Positions 22,428 through 29,478 of a DNA stretch of 53,547 bases are shown here, piece after piece. A model generated the notes under the pieces. That model did no database searches, was not told the origin of the DNA, and saw nothing but the letters and a program-made list of their open reading frames with translations. The stretch's first letter is position 1, and each line of letters starts with the position of its first letter. The DNA comes from an uncultured Lachnospiraceae bacterium (GTDB taxonomy: Bacteria > Bacillota > Clostridia > Lachnospirales > Lachnospiraceae): the NCBI GenBank assembly GCA_947631685.1, contig CANRMI010000015.1, positions 1 to 53,547 of the forward strand, given 5' to 3'. The translations under genes were made by a program, and so were the position numbers.

Positions 22428-22597
22428 TAAAAAACCGCCTTGCACAAACAAGACGGTCTTGAGCATTTTCTTTCGGTTTACACCTACTCCGGTTTGAGGT
22501 TTTCGCTGCACAACCCCTCCAAGGCTCCATATAACAGGGCTTTCCGGTGCCCCCCTATACTTCAACGCTGGATAGACACACGCCGTTGCCTATCTTT
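22428..22597 (-). ncRNA. Structured small RNA, copy 1 of 3
   Basis: A transcript of about 170 nt predicted from its own promoter (22632-22604) to a terminator ACCGTCTTG/CAAGGCGGT plus six U (ending near 22429). It is closely similar to two neighbouring copies. Conserved features on the RNA strand are GATAG...CTATC with CAACG in its loop able to pair with CGTTG downstream (H-type pseudoknot), a GTATA/TATAT stem, a GAGG/CCTC stem and a constant block around ACCGAAAGAAAATGC before the terminator. It contains four GGA triplets. No open frame is conserved between the copies. Confidence 0.75.
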
Positions 22598-22603
22598 GAT
22601 AGT

Positions 22604-22632
22604 ATTATACGAAAATTTTAAAAATATGTCAA
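22604..22632 (-). promoter_or_regulatory. Consensus promoter of small RNA copy 1
   Basis: TTGACA (22632-22627) and TATAAT (22609-22604) with 17 bp between, on the minus strand. The whole spacer is identical in all three copies. Confidence 0.85.
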
Positions 22633-22807
22633 CGTATTCTTGTAGATAATTGATTTCTCTGCTTTCAACACCTGCGTCTGTTATTTGCCCCGGTTTTTTA
22701 TTCTGCGGCGGCGTTCTCGTTACGATTTTGAGTAGTCAGTATATTTGTGGGTTCCATTGCGTTCTTTCGTTGCTGTACATATTAGTGATAAAGTGTGATT
22801 TTGACTA

Positions 22808-22977
22808 TTAAAAAACCGCCTTGCACAAACAAGACGGTTTTGAGCATTTTCTTTCGGTTTGCACCTACTCCGGCTTGAGGCTCATCTGCACAACCCCATG
22901 CAAGCTCCGTATAACAAGGCCTGCCGGTGCCCTCTTATACATCAACACTTAATAGACACACGCCGTTGCCTACTTTC
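22808..22977 (-). ncRNA. Structured small RNA, copy 2 of 3
   Basis: The most diverged copy, but its changes keep the stems paired. GATAG/CTATC becomes AGTAG/CTATT, the CGTTG partner of CAACG becomes TGTTG (G-U), and the GTATA/TATAT or GCATAA/TTATGT stem becomes GTATAA/TTATAC. The constant CCGGAGTAGGTGCAAACCG block and the CCGTCTTG terminator arm are retained. It ends in ACCGTCTTG/CAAGGCGGT plus a U-run near 22809. It lies just downstream of the PBECR4 gene in the same direction. Confidence 0.75.
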
Positions 22978-22983
22978 AATAGT

Positions 22984-23012
22984 ATTATACGAAAATTTTA
23001 AAAATATGTCAA
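22984..23012 (-). promoter_or_regulatory. Consensus promoter of small RNA copy 2
   Basis: TTGACA (23012-23007) and TATAAT (22989-22984), 17-bp spacer, minus strand. It lies between the PBECR4 stop codon (23077) and the RNA. Confidence 0.85.
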
Positions 23013-23076
23013 CGTATTTTCAACCGTCGGTGGATTTCTTTTTCCTGCATTCTCTTTGATGTGGCAGAATGTGCTT

Positions 23077-23724
23077 TCATTGATTTTCTTTCGGTTCAGC
23101 GGCTGGGATGTTTTTGGACTCTGGAGCTTTGGATAAGGTGGAAAGGTTGTTCAGAGGGGTAAGACGGTCATACAGAATTTCTTTTTCGCCGGTGCTTATT
23201 GTGATTTTCTCTTTTAAAAGCAGGGTATAGGTGGGCTGGCCTCTGGTATAATCTGTATTGTCTTTTGGAAAAAAGGAGCGGCAGAAGTAATGATTGTAAT
23301 CTTCTTTTAGACTGATAAAAGTATAAATATCAGTATTCTGATAAGGTGTAGAAAGCAGATAATCTGCTTGAATGAGAGAATAAGTTATGTTTTTATTATA
23401 TTTAAAAATCGTTCGGTTATCATCCAATATGCTTTCTAAATAAATAAGCGTTTTCATTCGCTTTTCTATTTTGCTAAAGAAAGCGCTTTCTTTTATATCA
23501 GATAAATGTATGTTCCCAGATAGAATATCCCAAAAGGCTTTTTCGCGGTTCTCTTTGGAAATATTTAAGTCTTTTAGTTTATGCAATCCAGCAAGGTGAT
23601 GAAAATCAGTGTGTTCAAACTCCAGTTCAAAGTCAACAGATTTCCCCTTTCGCCCGATAACGATATGATATTTTTTATCCAATAGTTGTTCAAAAGCTTT
23701 TGCACATTCCAGTAGTTTATCCAT
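23077..23724 (-). CDS. PBECR4-domain (RNase-fold) protein downstream of small RNA copy 3
   Basis: A protein of 215 aa, AT-rich compared with its neighbours. The segment FEHTDFHHLAGLHKLKDL and the following AFWDILSGNIHLSDI resemble PBECR4, a member of the phage-Barnase-EndoU-ColicinE5/D-RelE nuclease-like group; His residues in the HHLAGLH block may be functional. The C-terminal part holds YTLLLKEKITI, a strand pair of this family. AGGGGG lies 6 nt before the ATG. The start codon is only 15 bp beyond the terminator of small RNA copy 3, so it is probably expressed by terminator read-through or a weak promoter. Function in the cell is unknown. Confidence 0.65.
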   Translation of the reverse strand: MDKLLECAKAFEQLLDKKYHIVIGRKGKSVDFELEFEHTDFHHLAGLHKLKDLNISKENREKAFWDILSGNIHLSDIKESAFFSKIEKRMKTLIYLESILDDNRTIFKYNKNITYSLIQADYLLSTPYQNTDIYTFISLKEDYNHYFCRSFFPKDNTDYTRGQPTYTLLLKEKITISTGEKEILYDRLTPLNNLSTLSKAPESKNIPAAEPKENQ

Positions 23725-23738
23725 TAATACCCCCTAGT

Positions 23739-23909
23739 TAAAAAGACCGCCTTGTCAAACAAGACGGTCTTGAGCATTTTCTTTCGGTTTGCACCTACTC
23801 CGGCTTGAGGTTTCACTGCACAACCCCTCCCGTGGGCTCCACATAACAAGGCTTGCCGGTGCCCTCTTATGCTTCAACGCTGGATAGACACACGCCGTTG
23901 CCTATCTTT
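23739..23909 (-). ncRNA. Structured small RNA, copy 3 of 3, directly upstream of the PBECR4 gene
   Basis: About 170 nt, very close to copy 1 at the 5' end (the first 40 nt are the same). The third stem is GCATAA/TTATGT and the apical GCACCGGC can pair with GCCGG-AGTA-GGTGC downstream. The terminator is GACCGTCTTG/CAAGGCGGTC plus U-run, ending 15 bp before the PBECR4 ATG. The order promoter, structured RNA, terminator, RNase-like gene is reminiscent of type III toxin-antitoxin loci, though the RNA is longer than ToxI-type repeats. Confidence 0.75.
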
Positions 23910-23915
23910 GATAGT

Positions 23916-23944
23916 ATTATACGAAAATTTTAAAAATATGTCAA
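23916..23944 (-). promoter_or_regulatory. Consensus promoter of small RNA copy 3
   Basis: TTGACA (23944-23939) and TATAAT (23921-23916) with a 17-bp spacer, minus strand; the same sequence as in copies 1 and 2. Confidence 0.85.
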
Positions 23945-23988
23945 CGTATTTTTGTAACATAATTCATTTCACAACATTGTGAAAGAGA

Positions 23989-24017
23989 TTGCCAAACAGA
24001 AGAAAATACGGTATACT
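23989..24017 (+). promoter_or_regulatory. Promoter of the DUF6472-FapA operon
   Basis: TTGCCA (23989-23994) and TATACT (24012-24017), 17-bp spacer, 31 bp before the DUF6472 start. It is divergent from small RNA copy 3, 45 bp away. Confidence 0.7.
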
Positions 24018-24048
24018 AGTACTTAAGTACATGGTGGAGGAGTATGGC

Positions 24049-24228
24049 ATGGCGGAGAACAGCTGTGATTTTTGCGCCAACTATGAATATGATGAAGAAG
24101 AGGATTATTATACATGCGCCGTCAGTCTGGACGAGGACGAGATGTACCGGTTCCTGACGGGGAACTGCAGGGAATGTCCGTATTTTTCTTCCAATGACGA
24201 GTACAGCGTGGTACGGCATCAGATGTAA
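24049..24228 (+). CDS. Small cysteine-rich protein (DUF6472-like)
   Basis: A protein of 59 aa. The ATG at 24049 has GGTGGAGGAG 6 nt upstream; an ATG at 24031 would add six residues and overlap that site. Five cysteines in the pattern CDFC (near the start), YYTC and C-x2-C-P (NCRECPYF) suggest a zinc-binding domain. The acidic middle has YDEEEDYY and DEDEMYRF. It matches small proteins annotated DUF6472 in Clostridia, from memory. It is the first gene of the transcript that continues into fapA; its function is unknown. Confidence 0.75.
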   Translation: MAENSCDFCANYEYDEEEDYYTCAVSLDEDEMYRFLTGNCRECPYFSSNDEYSVVRHQM

Positions 24229-24288
24229 AGGGGAAAGGCAGGATACAGCCGCACTCAGTAAATATTTACGGAATAATGGGGGAAGGAA

Positions 24289-26487
24289 ATGATACCGCAG
24301 GAACGGCTTAGTTTAATGAAAGACGGATATACTCAGGACCAGGTGGAGGTGATTGCCGCCGGTGAAGACGCAGGACTGGATGTTTCCGTTTACCGCGACA
24401 AGGAATTCCTCGCTATCCAGATGGAGCAGATCCGTTTGGGACTGGCGGACAATCTGCCGGTATGGGTATACGCCAAACCGGAATATGACTGGTTCCAGAT
24501 GGAAGAGATCCGTTTGGGGCTGAAGGACGGGCTGGACATTTCCATTTTTGCCAGTCCGGAAGTTCCCTATGAGAAAATGCGCCAGCTGCGTATAGGCTGG
24601 GAGCAGGGCATCAACCTGACTTCCTATATGCAATATGGCGCCGGCATCATCAGGGAGATCAGGGAAGCCAAACTGGCGAGCGTGGACATATTGGGCTATG
24701 TGGAGGCGGGGTATGACGAGGACCAGGTCCACAGTATCCGCGTGGCTCTGGAGGAAGGAATTGAGATTGCGCCCTATGTGCAGATAGATTTTCGGGGTGT
24801 GGAGATCGCGGAAATCTATAAGGGACTGAAAAACGGGCTGGACGTATCGGTCTATGCCAAAATGGAATATAACTGGCAGCAGATGCGGGAGATTCGGCTG
24901 GGACTGGAAAGTCGTGTAGACATTTCCTATTACAGCGATCCGCTTTACCGCTGGCAGCAGATGCGGGAGATCCGGCTGGGACTGGAGGCCGGCCTGCCGG
25001 TCATCCTCTATCAGAGCCTGATGTATCCGGCACCTGAAATGGCCAAGAAGCGCCAGGAACTGCTGGAAAGGTTTGAGGGAGAAGAGAAACAGTTTGACGA
25101 ACAGCAGGGTATACCGGAAGAAGAGGATATTGACAAGCTGCTGGGGGACAACGGGCTGGCGGTAACAATTTCCCAGAAGGGAATGTATGCCTATCTGACT
25201 GTAGTTACTCAGAAGCAGACGTTCTCCAGGAAAGAGCTCCTTTCTTTTTTGGAGAGCAGGGATGTGCGCAAGGGAATCAAGGAAGAGAATCTGCAGGCGG
25301 TCATGGAGGGCAGATATGGGACGGAGCCCATTCTGATCGCCCAGGGCAGCATTCCCAGAAAGGGCGCGGACGGCTGGTACGAATTTTTCTTCAGGACCGA
25401 CGTGGAGAAGAAGCCCCGGATTTTGGAAGACGGCTCTGTGGACTATCAGAATGTGGAGTGGTTCGAGACCGTGAGCGCCGGACAGAAGATAGCTTATTAT
25501 CATGAGGCCCAGGACGGGATCGACGGGTATCTGGTAACGGGAGAGCCCATTGTGGCCCGTAAGGGGTCTGAAATCAAACAACTCACCGGTACGGGCTTCC
25601 GGGTGGATGAGGACAAGAAGACCTATTGGGCCACGGTGGACGGCATGATCAAACTGCGGAACACCTATATTGAGATATCTAAGAAGCTGACGCTGGACGA
25701 GATCACCATGGCGACGGGCAATCTGGATTTTGACGGCAGCATTGTGATACGGGGTATCGTGGGGAACGGCGTGACGGTAAAAGCCACCGAGGACATCATA
25801 ATAGAGGGAGCGGTGGGTGCCGCCCAGATCGAGAGCGGCGGCAACGTGATCCTGATGCAGGGGATGAACTCTGCGGGGAAAGGTTCCATACGGGCCGCGG
25901 GGGATATTAACAGCAAATTTTTTGAGTCCGTTAAGGTATACGCGGGTGGGAATATCCAGACAAACAACTGCATGAACAGCGAGCTGTACGCGGAAGGCAG
26001 AGTAGAGGTGATAAACGCCATCATCGGAGGAAAGGTAGAATCAAAAAAGGAGATCCGGACCGGTGAGGCGGGCAACAAGGTGGGCATCAAGACACGGTTG
26101 GAGATCAATGTCAGCGAAGAGGCCAAGCGTCAGATGCGTCTGACGAAAGAGGCGCTGCGCAAGTCCGCCGTGGAGCTTGCCACCCTGCAGAACGCTTATA
26201 AGGATATTCAGGGGAAATACGCGCCTGAGGTGCGCAATGCCATGGATATTTATCTGAAAGTGGAGAACGCCATATACACCAAGGAAAAGGAAATCAGGGA
26301 ACTGGAAGAAACTGAGAAAGGGCTGGAGGACGAGCTGAAAAGTCTGGAGCTGGCAAGAGTGGTTGTAAGGGGATACGCCCACGAGGGCGTGTCGGTGGCC
26401 TTTAACGGACTGGAGTGGAAGGCCAATGATCTGTACAACATCACCTTAAGAATGAAAGAGAATCGGCTGGATCTACTGAACAACTAA
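24289..26487 (+). CDS. fapA: FapA-family protein (DUF342) with N-terminal repeat array
   Basis: A protein of 732 aa. The first 260 residues hold about eight repeats of roughly 25 aa with the core QMxEIRLGLxxGLDxSxYAxPxY, likely a solenoid. Residues about 280-600 form the FapA domain: ISQKGMYAYLTVV, GIDGYLVTGEPI, then a right-handed beta-helix (DFDGSIVIRGIVGNGVTVKA, AAGDINSKFFESVKVYAGGN). The C-terminal 100 residues are a coiled coil (KEKEIRELEETEKGLEDELK). FapA-type proteins are linked to flagellar placement or assembly in some Vibrio, but their role in Clostridia is not defined. It is followed 30 bp later by a response regulator gene. Confidence 0.88.
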   Translation: MIPQERLSLMKDGYTQDQVEVIAAGEDAGLDVSVYRDKEFLAIQMEQIRLGLADNLPVWVYAKPEYDWFQMEEIRLGLKDGLDISIFASPEVPYEKMRQLRIGWEQGINLTSYMQYGAGIIREIREAKLASVDILGYVEAGYDEDQVHSIRVALEEGIEIAPYVQIDFRGVEIAEIYKGLKNGLDVSVYAKMEYNWQQMREIRLGLESRVDISYYSDPLYRWQQMREIRLGLEAGLPVILYQSLMYPAPEMAKKRQELLERFEGEEKQFDEQQGIPEEEDIDKLLGDNGLAVTISQKGMYAYLTVVTQKQTFSRKELLSFLESRDVRKGIKEENLQAVMEGRYGTEPILIAQGSIPRKGADGWYEFFFRTDVEKKPRILEDGSVDYQNVEWFETVSAGQKIAYYHEAQDGIDGYLVTGEPIVARKGSEIKQLTGTGFRVDEDKKTYWATVDGMIKLRNTYIEISKKLTLDEITMATGNLDFDGSIVIRGIVGNGVTVKATEDIIIEGAVGAAQIESGGNVILMQGMNSAGKGSIRAAGDINSKFFESVKVYAGGNIQTNNCMNSELYAEGRVEVINAIIGGKVESKKEIRTGEAGNKVGIKTRLEINVSEEAKRQMRLTKEALRKSAVELATLQNAYKDIQGKYAPEVRNAMDIYLKVENAIYTKEKEIRELEETEKGLEDELKSLELARVVVRGYAHEGVSVAFNGLEWKANDLYNITLRMKENRLDLLNN

Positions 26488-26516
26488 TTTAGGGGACGGG
26501 GGGCAGACTGAACAAT

Positions 26517-27644
26517 ATGCGCAACAAAATCTTGATCGTAGACGATATGAAATTTAATCGACAGATACTGCAGAACCTTTTAAGGGACGAGTACGAGTGT
26601 CTGGAGGCTGACAATGGACGGACGGCCCTGGCGCTGATAGACCAGAACAGCAAGGAGCTGGCGGCGGTGCTTCTGGATATTGTCATGCCTGAAATGGATG
26701 GTATCCAGGTGCTGGGGCAGATGGAGCAGAAGGGCTACATAGATAAGATGCCCGTGCTCATGGTGACCGGCGAGCAGGATATACATCTGGTGGAGCAGTG
26801 CTTTGACCATGGGATAGCGGATTTTATCAAAAAGCCCTTTGAGGGCAAGATGATAAAGAAGCGGGTCAATAAGCTGGTGACGCTCTATCAGAAAAAGGAA
26901 GAATATCAGAGCAAGTACGAGCAGCAGACGATTGCCCTGCGCAACCAGTATAAGCTTTTGCAGGAGCAGGCCGCGAAGCTTCGGAAGAACAACGAAAATA
27001 TTATCGACATGCTGGGTGCCATGGTAGAGTACCGGAATGTGGAAAACAACGACCACATTGTCCGAATCAAGCGTCTGACAAGGGTTCTGGCGGAACATGC
27101 CATGAAGATGTATCCCGAATACGGTCTGACGAAGGAGAGTATCAATACCATTGTGGCGGCCAGTGCCCTGCATGATGTGGGCAAGATCGCCATTCCCGAC
27201 AGTATTCTCCTAAAGCCGGGGAAGCTCACGCCTCAGGAGTTTGACTACATGAAATCCCATACCATCCGGGGCGAGGTGATCGTAAAAGGGATAGCGCAGT
27301 TCTGGGAAAAGGATTATGTGCACTATTCCCTGGAGATCTGCAGGCACCATCATGAAAGATATGACGGCGGCGGCTACCCGGACAGACTGAAAGGGGAAGA
27401 GATCCCTCTGTCGGCTCAGCTGGTGTCTCTAGCGGACGTCTACGACGGTATGACGGGGGAGAGAGTCTATAAGGACGCGATTCCTCCGGACGAGGCCTAC
27501 AATATGATCCTGCGCGGGGACTGCGGTGTGTTCTCTCCCAAATTAATGGAATGTTTCCGCAGCGCCAAGGACGAGCTGGAGCAAAGCATCAGGCCGGAGA
27601 ATGAGGAAGGAAATACCAATGAAAAAAAACAGGCGAACGCTTAA
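26517..27644 (+). CDS. Response regulator with HD-GYP output domain (c-di-GMP phosphodiesterase type)
   Basis: A protein of 375 aa. The REC domain (1-125) has the acidic pair in LIVDD, the phospho-acceptor Asp in LLDIVMPEMDG, the MVTGEQD switch strand and the KKPF lysine. A helical linker (125-165) follows. The HD-GYP domain (165-350) has AASALHDVGKIAIPD, CRHHHERYDGGGYPD with the GYP triplet, and SLADVYDGMTG. Such proteins hydrolyse cyclic di-GMP and commonly affect motility and adhesion, fitting the nearby flagellar genes. No histidine kinase is adjacent. It overlaps the next gene by 26 bp. Confidence 0.95.
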   Translation: MRNKILIVDDMKFNRQILQNLLRDEYECLEADNGRTALALIDQNSKELAAVLLDIVMPEMDGIQVLGQMEQKGYIDKMPVLMVTGEQDIHLVEQCFDHGIADFIKKPFEGKMIKKRVNKLVTLYQKKEEYQSKYEQQTIALRNQYKLLQEQAAKLRKNNENIIDMLGAMVEYRNVENNDHIVRIKRLTRVLAEHAMKMYPEYGLTKESINTIVAASALHDVGKIAIPDSILLKPGKLTPQEFDYMKSHTIRGEVIVKGIAQFWEKDYVHYSLEICRHHHERYDGGGYPDRLKGEEIPLSAQLVSLADVYDGMTGERVYKDAIPPDEAYNMILRGDCGVFSPKLMECFRSAKDELEQSIRPENEEGNTNEKKQANA

Positions 27645-29472
27645 GGAAAGACTGCAGTACGAATTTGACAACATTATGTCCAAGGGGACGGTGGCCCTGA
27701 TCGGACTGCTGCTGGGCATCACGGTGATAGTGGTAGGAATTGCCGGACTGGCAGCAGTGCTTTCCGGTAAGGACGGAAGCTATCCCAGCATGGTCTGGGT
27801 GAGCCTGATGCATACCCTGGATCCCGGTACCCTGGCGGGGAACGAAACGGACAACCTGTTTTATATCGGCGTCCTGTCTTTTATGACCCTCTACGGCATA
27901 CTGGTAACCAGCGTCCTGATCGGTATCATTACCACCGGATTTGAAGATAAATTAAAAAAGCTGAGGAAAGGCACCTCCAGAGTATTGGAGGAAGGGCATA
28001 CGGTTATCCTCGGCTTTAACGACAATATCTATACGCTGTTAAACGAGCTGATCGAAGCCAATTCCAACCATAAGAACGGCTGTATCGTGGTGGCGGGCGT
28101 ACAGGAAAAAGAGTATATGGAAGAAGAGATTGCCGCCCATATCAGGGATTTTAAAACTACCCGCATCATCTGCAGGAGCGGCCCGCTTGCCCAGGCTCAT
28201 ATACTGGAGCGGTGCGCGGTGGACAGGTGCCGCTCGGTCATTGTCAATCTCTATGACGATGCGGAGACCATCAAAGTGATCCTCTCCCTGACCTCGTTTA
28301 TGAAAGGAAAGGAGCTCTATAGGAAAGATCTGTACATTACCGCGGCCATCGCGAAAGAGCAGAATGTGGAGGCGGCCAGGATCGCCGGAGAGGGGAAAGC
28401 GGCAATCATTTACGTCAATGACGCCATTTCCCGTATCATTGCCCATACCTGCAGGCAGCCGGGACTTTCCAATGTGCTGATAGAGCTCTTCGATTACGAC
28501 GGGGACGAACTGTATTTTGAAAAGATTCCCCAGCTCTACGGCAGAACCTTAAAGGACCTGCTCAATCTCTTTCCCAAGGCGGTGGTATTTGGTATCCGCA
28601 AGGAGGACGGCCCCCATATGAATCCTCCCATGGATACGGTGTTAGAGGAGGGGGACGAGGTCATCCTGTTAGAGGAGGACGACGGAGCCTTTTCCTTTGA
28701 TAATCAGGAAATCTTAGTGGAGGAAGAACTGATCGCGGCGGAGAGCGGGGAAAGGAAGAATACGCCGGAAACCCTGCTTATTCTGGGTACCAACAATATG
28801 CTGCCTCTGATCCTTGCGGAGTATGATTGCTACGTGGCAAAGGGCTCAATAGTCAAGATCGTGGCAGAACACAGGGAGGAGCTGGATACAGCGTCCTACA
28901 GGAATATTGTGCTCGAGCAGAAACAGTGCCAGGGCATTGATCCGGCCCTGCTGGAGGAGTTACTGGAGGACGGTGTGGACGACGTGCTGATCTTGAGCAG
29001 CGACGATGTGGATGAGGAAGCCTCCGATGCCCGCACCCTGATGCAGCTTATTTTCCTGCGCAATATTTCCGAAAAGCGGAACAGGCATTTTACCATTACC
29101 AGTGAAATGAAAAAGAGCGACAACCAGCGGCTGGCCGCGCAGATACGGGTAGAGGATCTGGTGATCGGTTCCAATATCGTCAATCTGCTCATGACGCAGA
29201 TCGCGGAGAACCGGGAGCTGCAGGCGCTGTTTGAGGATATTCTGGACGAGGAGGGTTCGGAACTGTACATGAAGCCGGTGGGGGACTATGTAAAAACCGG
29301 CGTGCCGGTCAATTTTTATACCGTTACGGAGAGTGCCTCCAGGAAGGGGCATATCGCGGTGGGGTATAAGCAGGTAAGGGACGGCAGAACCTTTATCGTG
29401 ACCAATCCGCAGAAAGGGGAGCGGGTAGTCTACGAGCCGGAGGACTATTTGATCGTGATCGCAGAGGATTGA
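27619..29472 (+). CDS. CASTOR/POLLUX-type ion channel-like protein with RCK/TrkA-N domains
   Basis: A protein of 617 aa. The ATG at 27619 has GGAAGG 8 nt upstream and gives MKKNRRTLKERL; an ATG at 27601 is possible. There are two membrane segments (IGLLLGITVIVVGIAGLAAV and IGVLSFMTLYGILVTSVLIG) around the pore-like HTLDPGT loop. A cytoplasmic RCK-like region starts HTVILGFNDNIYTLLNEL, with GPLAQAHILERCAV. A second RCK-like repeat begins ETLLILGTNNMLPLI and ends in a C-terminal beta-rich domain. Plant CASTOR/POLLUX are nuclear cation channels; the bacterial homologues are predicted ion channels of unknown ion selectivity. Confidence 0.88.
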   Translation: MKKNRRTLKERLQYEFDNIMSKGTVALIGLLLGITVIVVGIAGLAAVLSGKDGSYPSMVWVSLMHTLDPGTLAGNETDNLFYIGVLSFMTLYGILVTSVLIGIITTGFEDKLKKLRKGTSRVLEEGHTVILGFNDNIYTLLNELIEANSNHKNGCIVVAGVQEKEYMEEEIAAHIRDFKTTRIICRSGPLAQAHILERCAVDRCRSVIVNLYDDAETIKVILSLTSFMKGKELYRKDLYITAAIAKEQNVEAARIAGEGKAAIIYVNDAISRIIAHTCRQPGLSNVLIELFDYDGDELYFEKIPQLYGRTLKDLLNLFPKAVVFGIRKEDGPHMNPPMDTVLEEGDEVILLEEDDGAFSFDNQEILVEEELIAAESGERKNTPETLLILGTNNMLPLILAEYDCYVAKGSIVKIVAEHREELDTASYRNIVLEQKQCQGIDPALLEELLEDGVDDVLILSSDDVDEEASDARTLMQLIFLRNISEKRNRHFTITSEMKKSDNQRLAAQIRVEDLVIGSNIVNLLMTQIAENRELQALFEDILDEEGSELYMKPVGDYVKTGVPVNFYTVTESASRKGHIAVGYKQVRDGRTFIVTNPQKGERVVYEPEDYLIVIAED

Positions 29473-29478
29473 CAGAAA

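Noticed and set aside
22440..23059. Short plus-strand frames of 66-69 codons within small RNA copies 1 and 2
   Set aside because: They lie antisense to the predicted RNAs, have no ribosome binding site, and differences between copies preserve RNA stems rather than the reading frame.
22428..23944. CRISPR array
   Set aside because: The three repeats are about 215 bp long, spaced hundreds of bp apart and separated by a gene; no short repeat-spacer pattern and no cas gene in the window.
24313..25581. A 422-codon minus-strand frame opposite fapA
   Set aside because: Antisense shadow of the repeat region; His/Leu/Gln-rich composition comes from reversing the fapA repeats.
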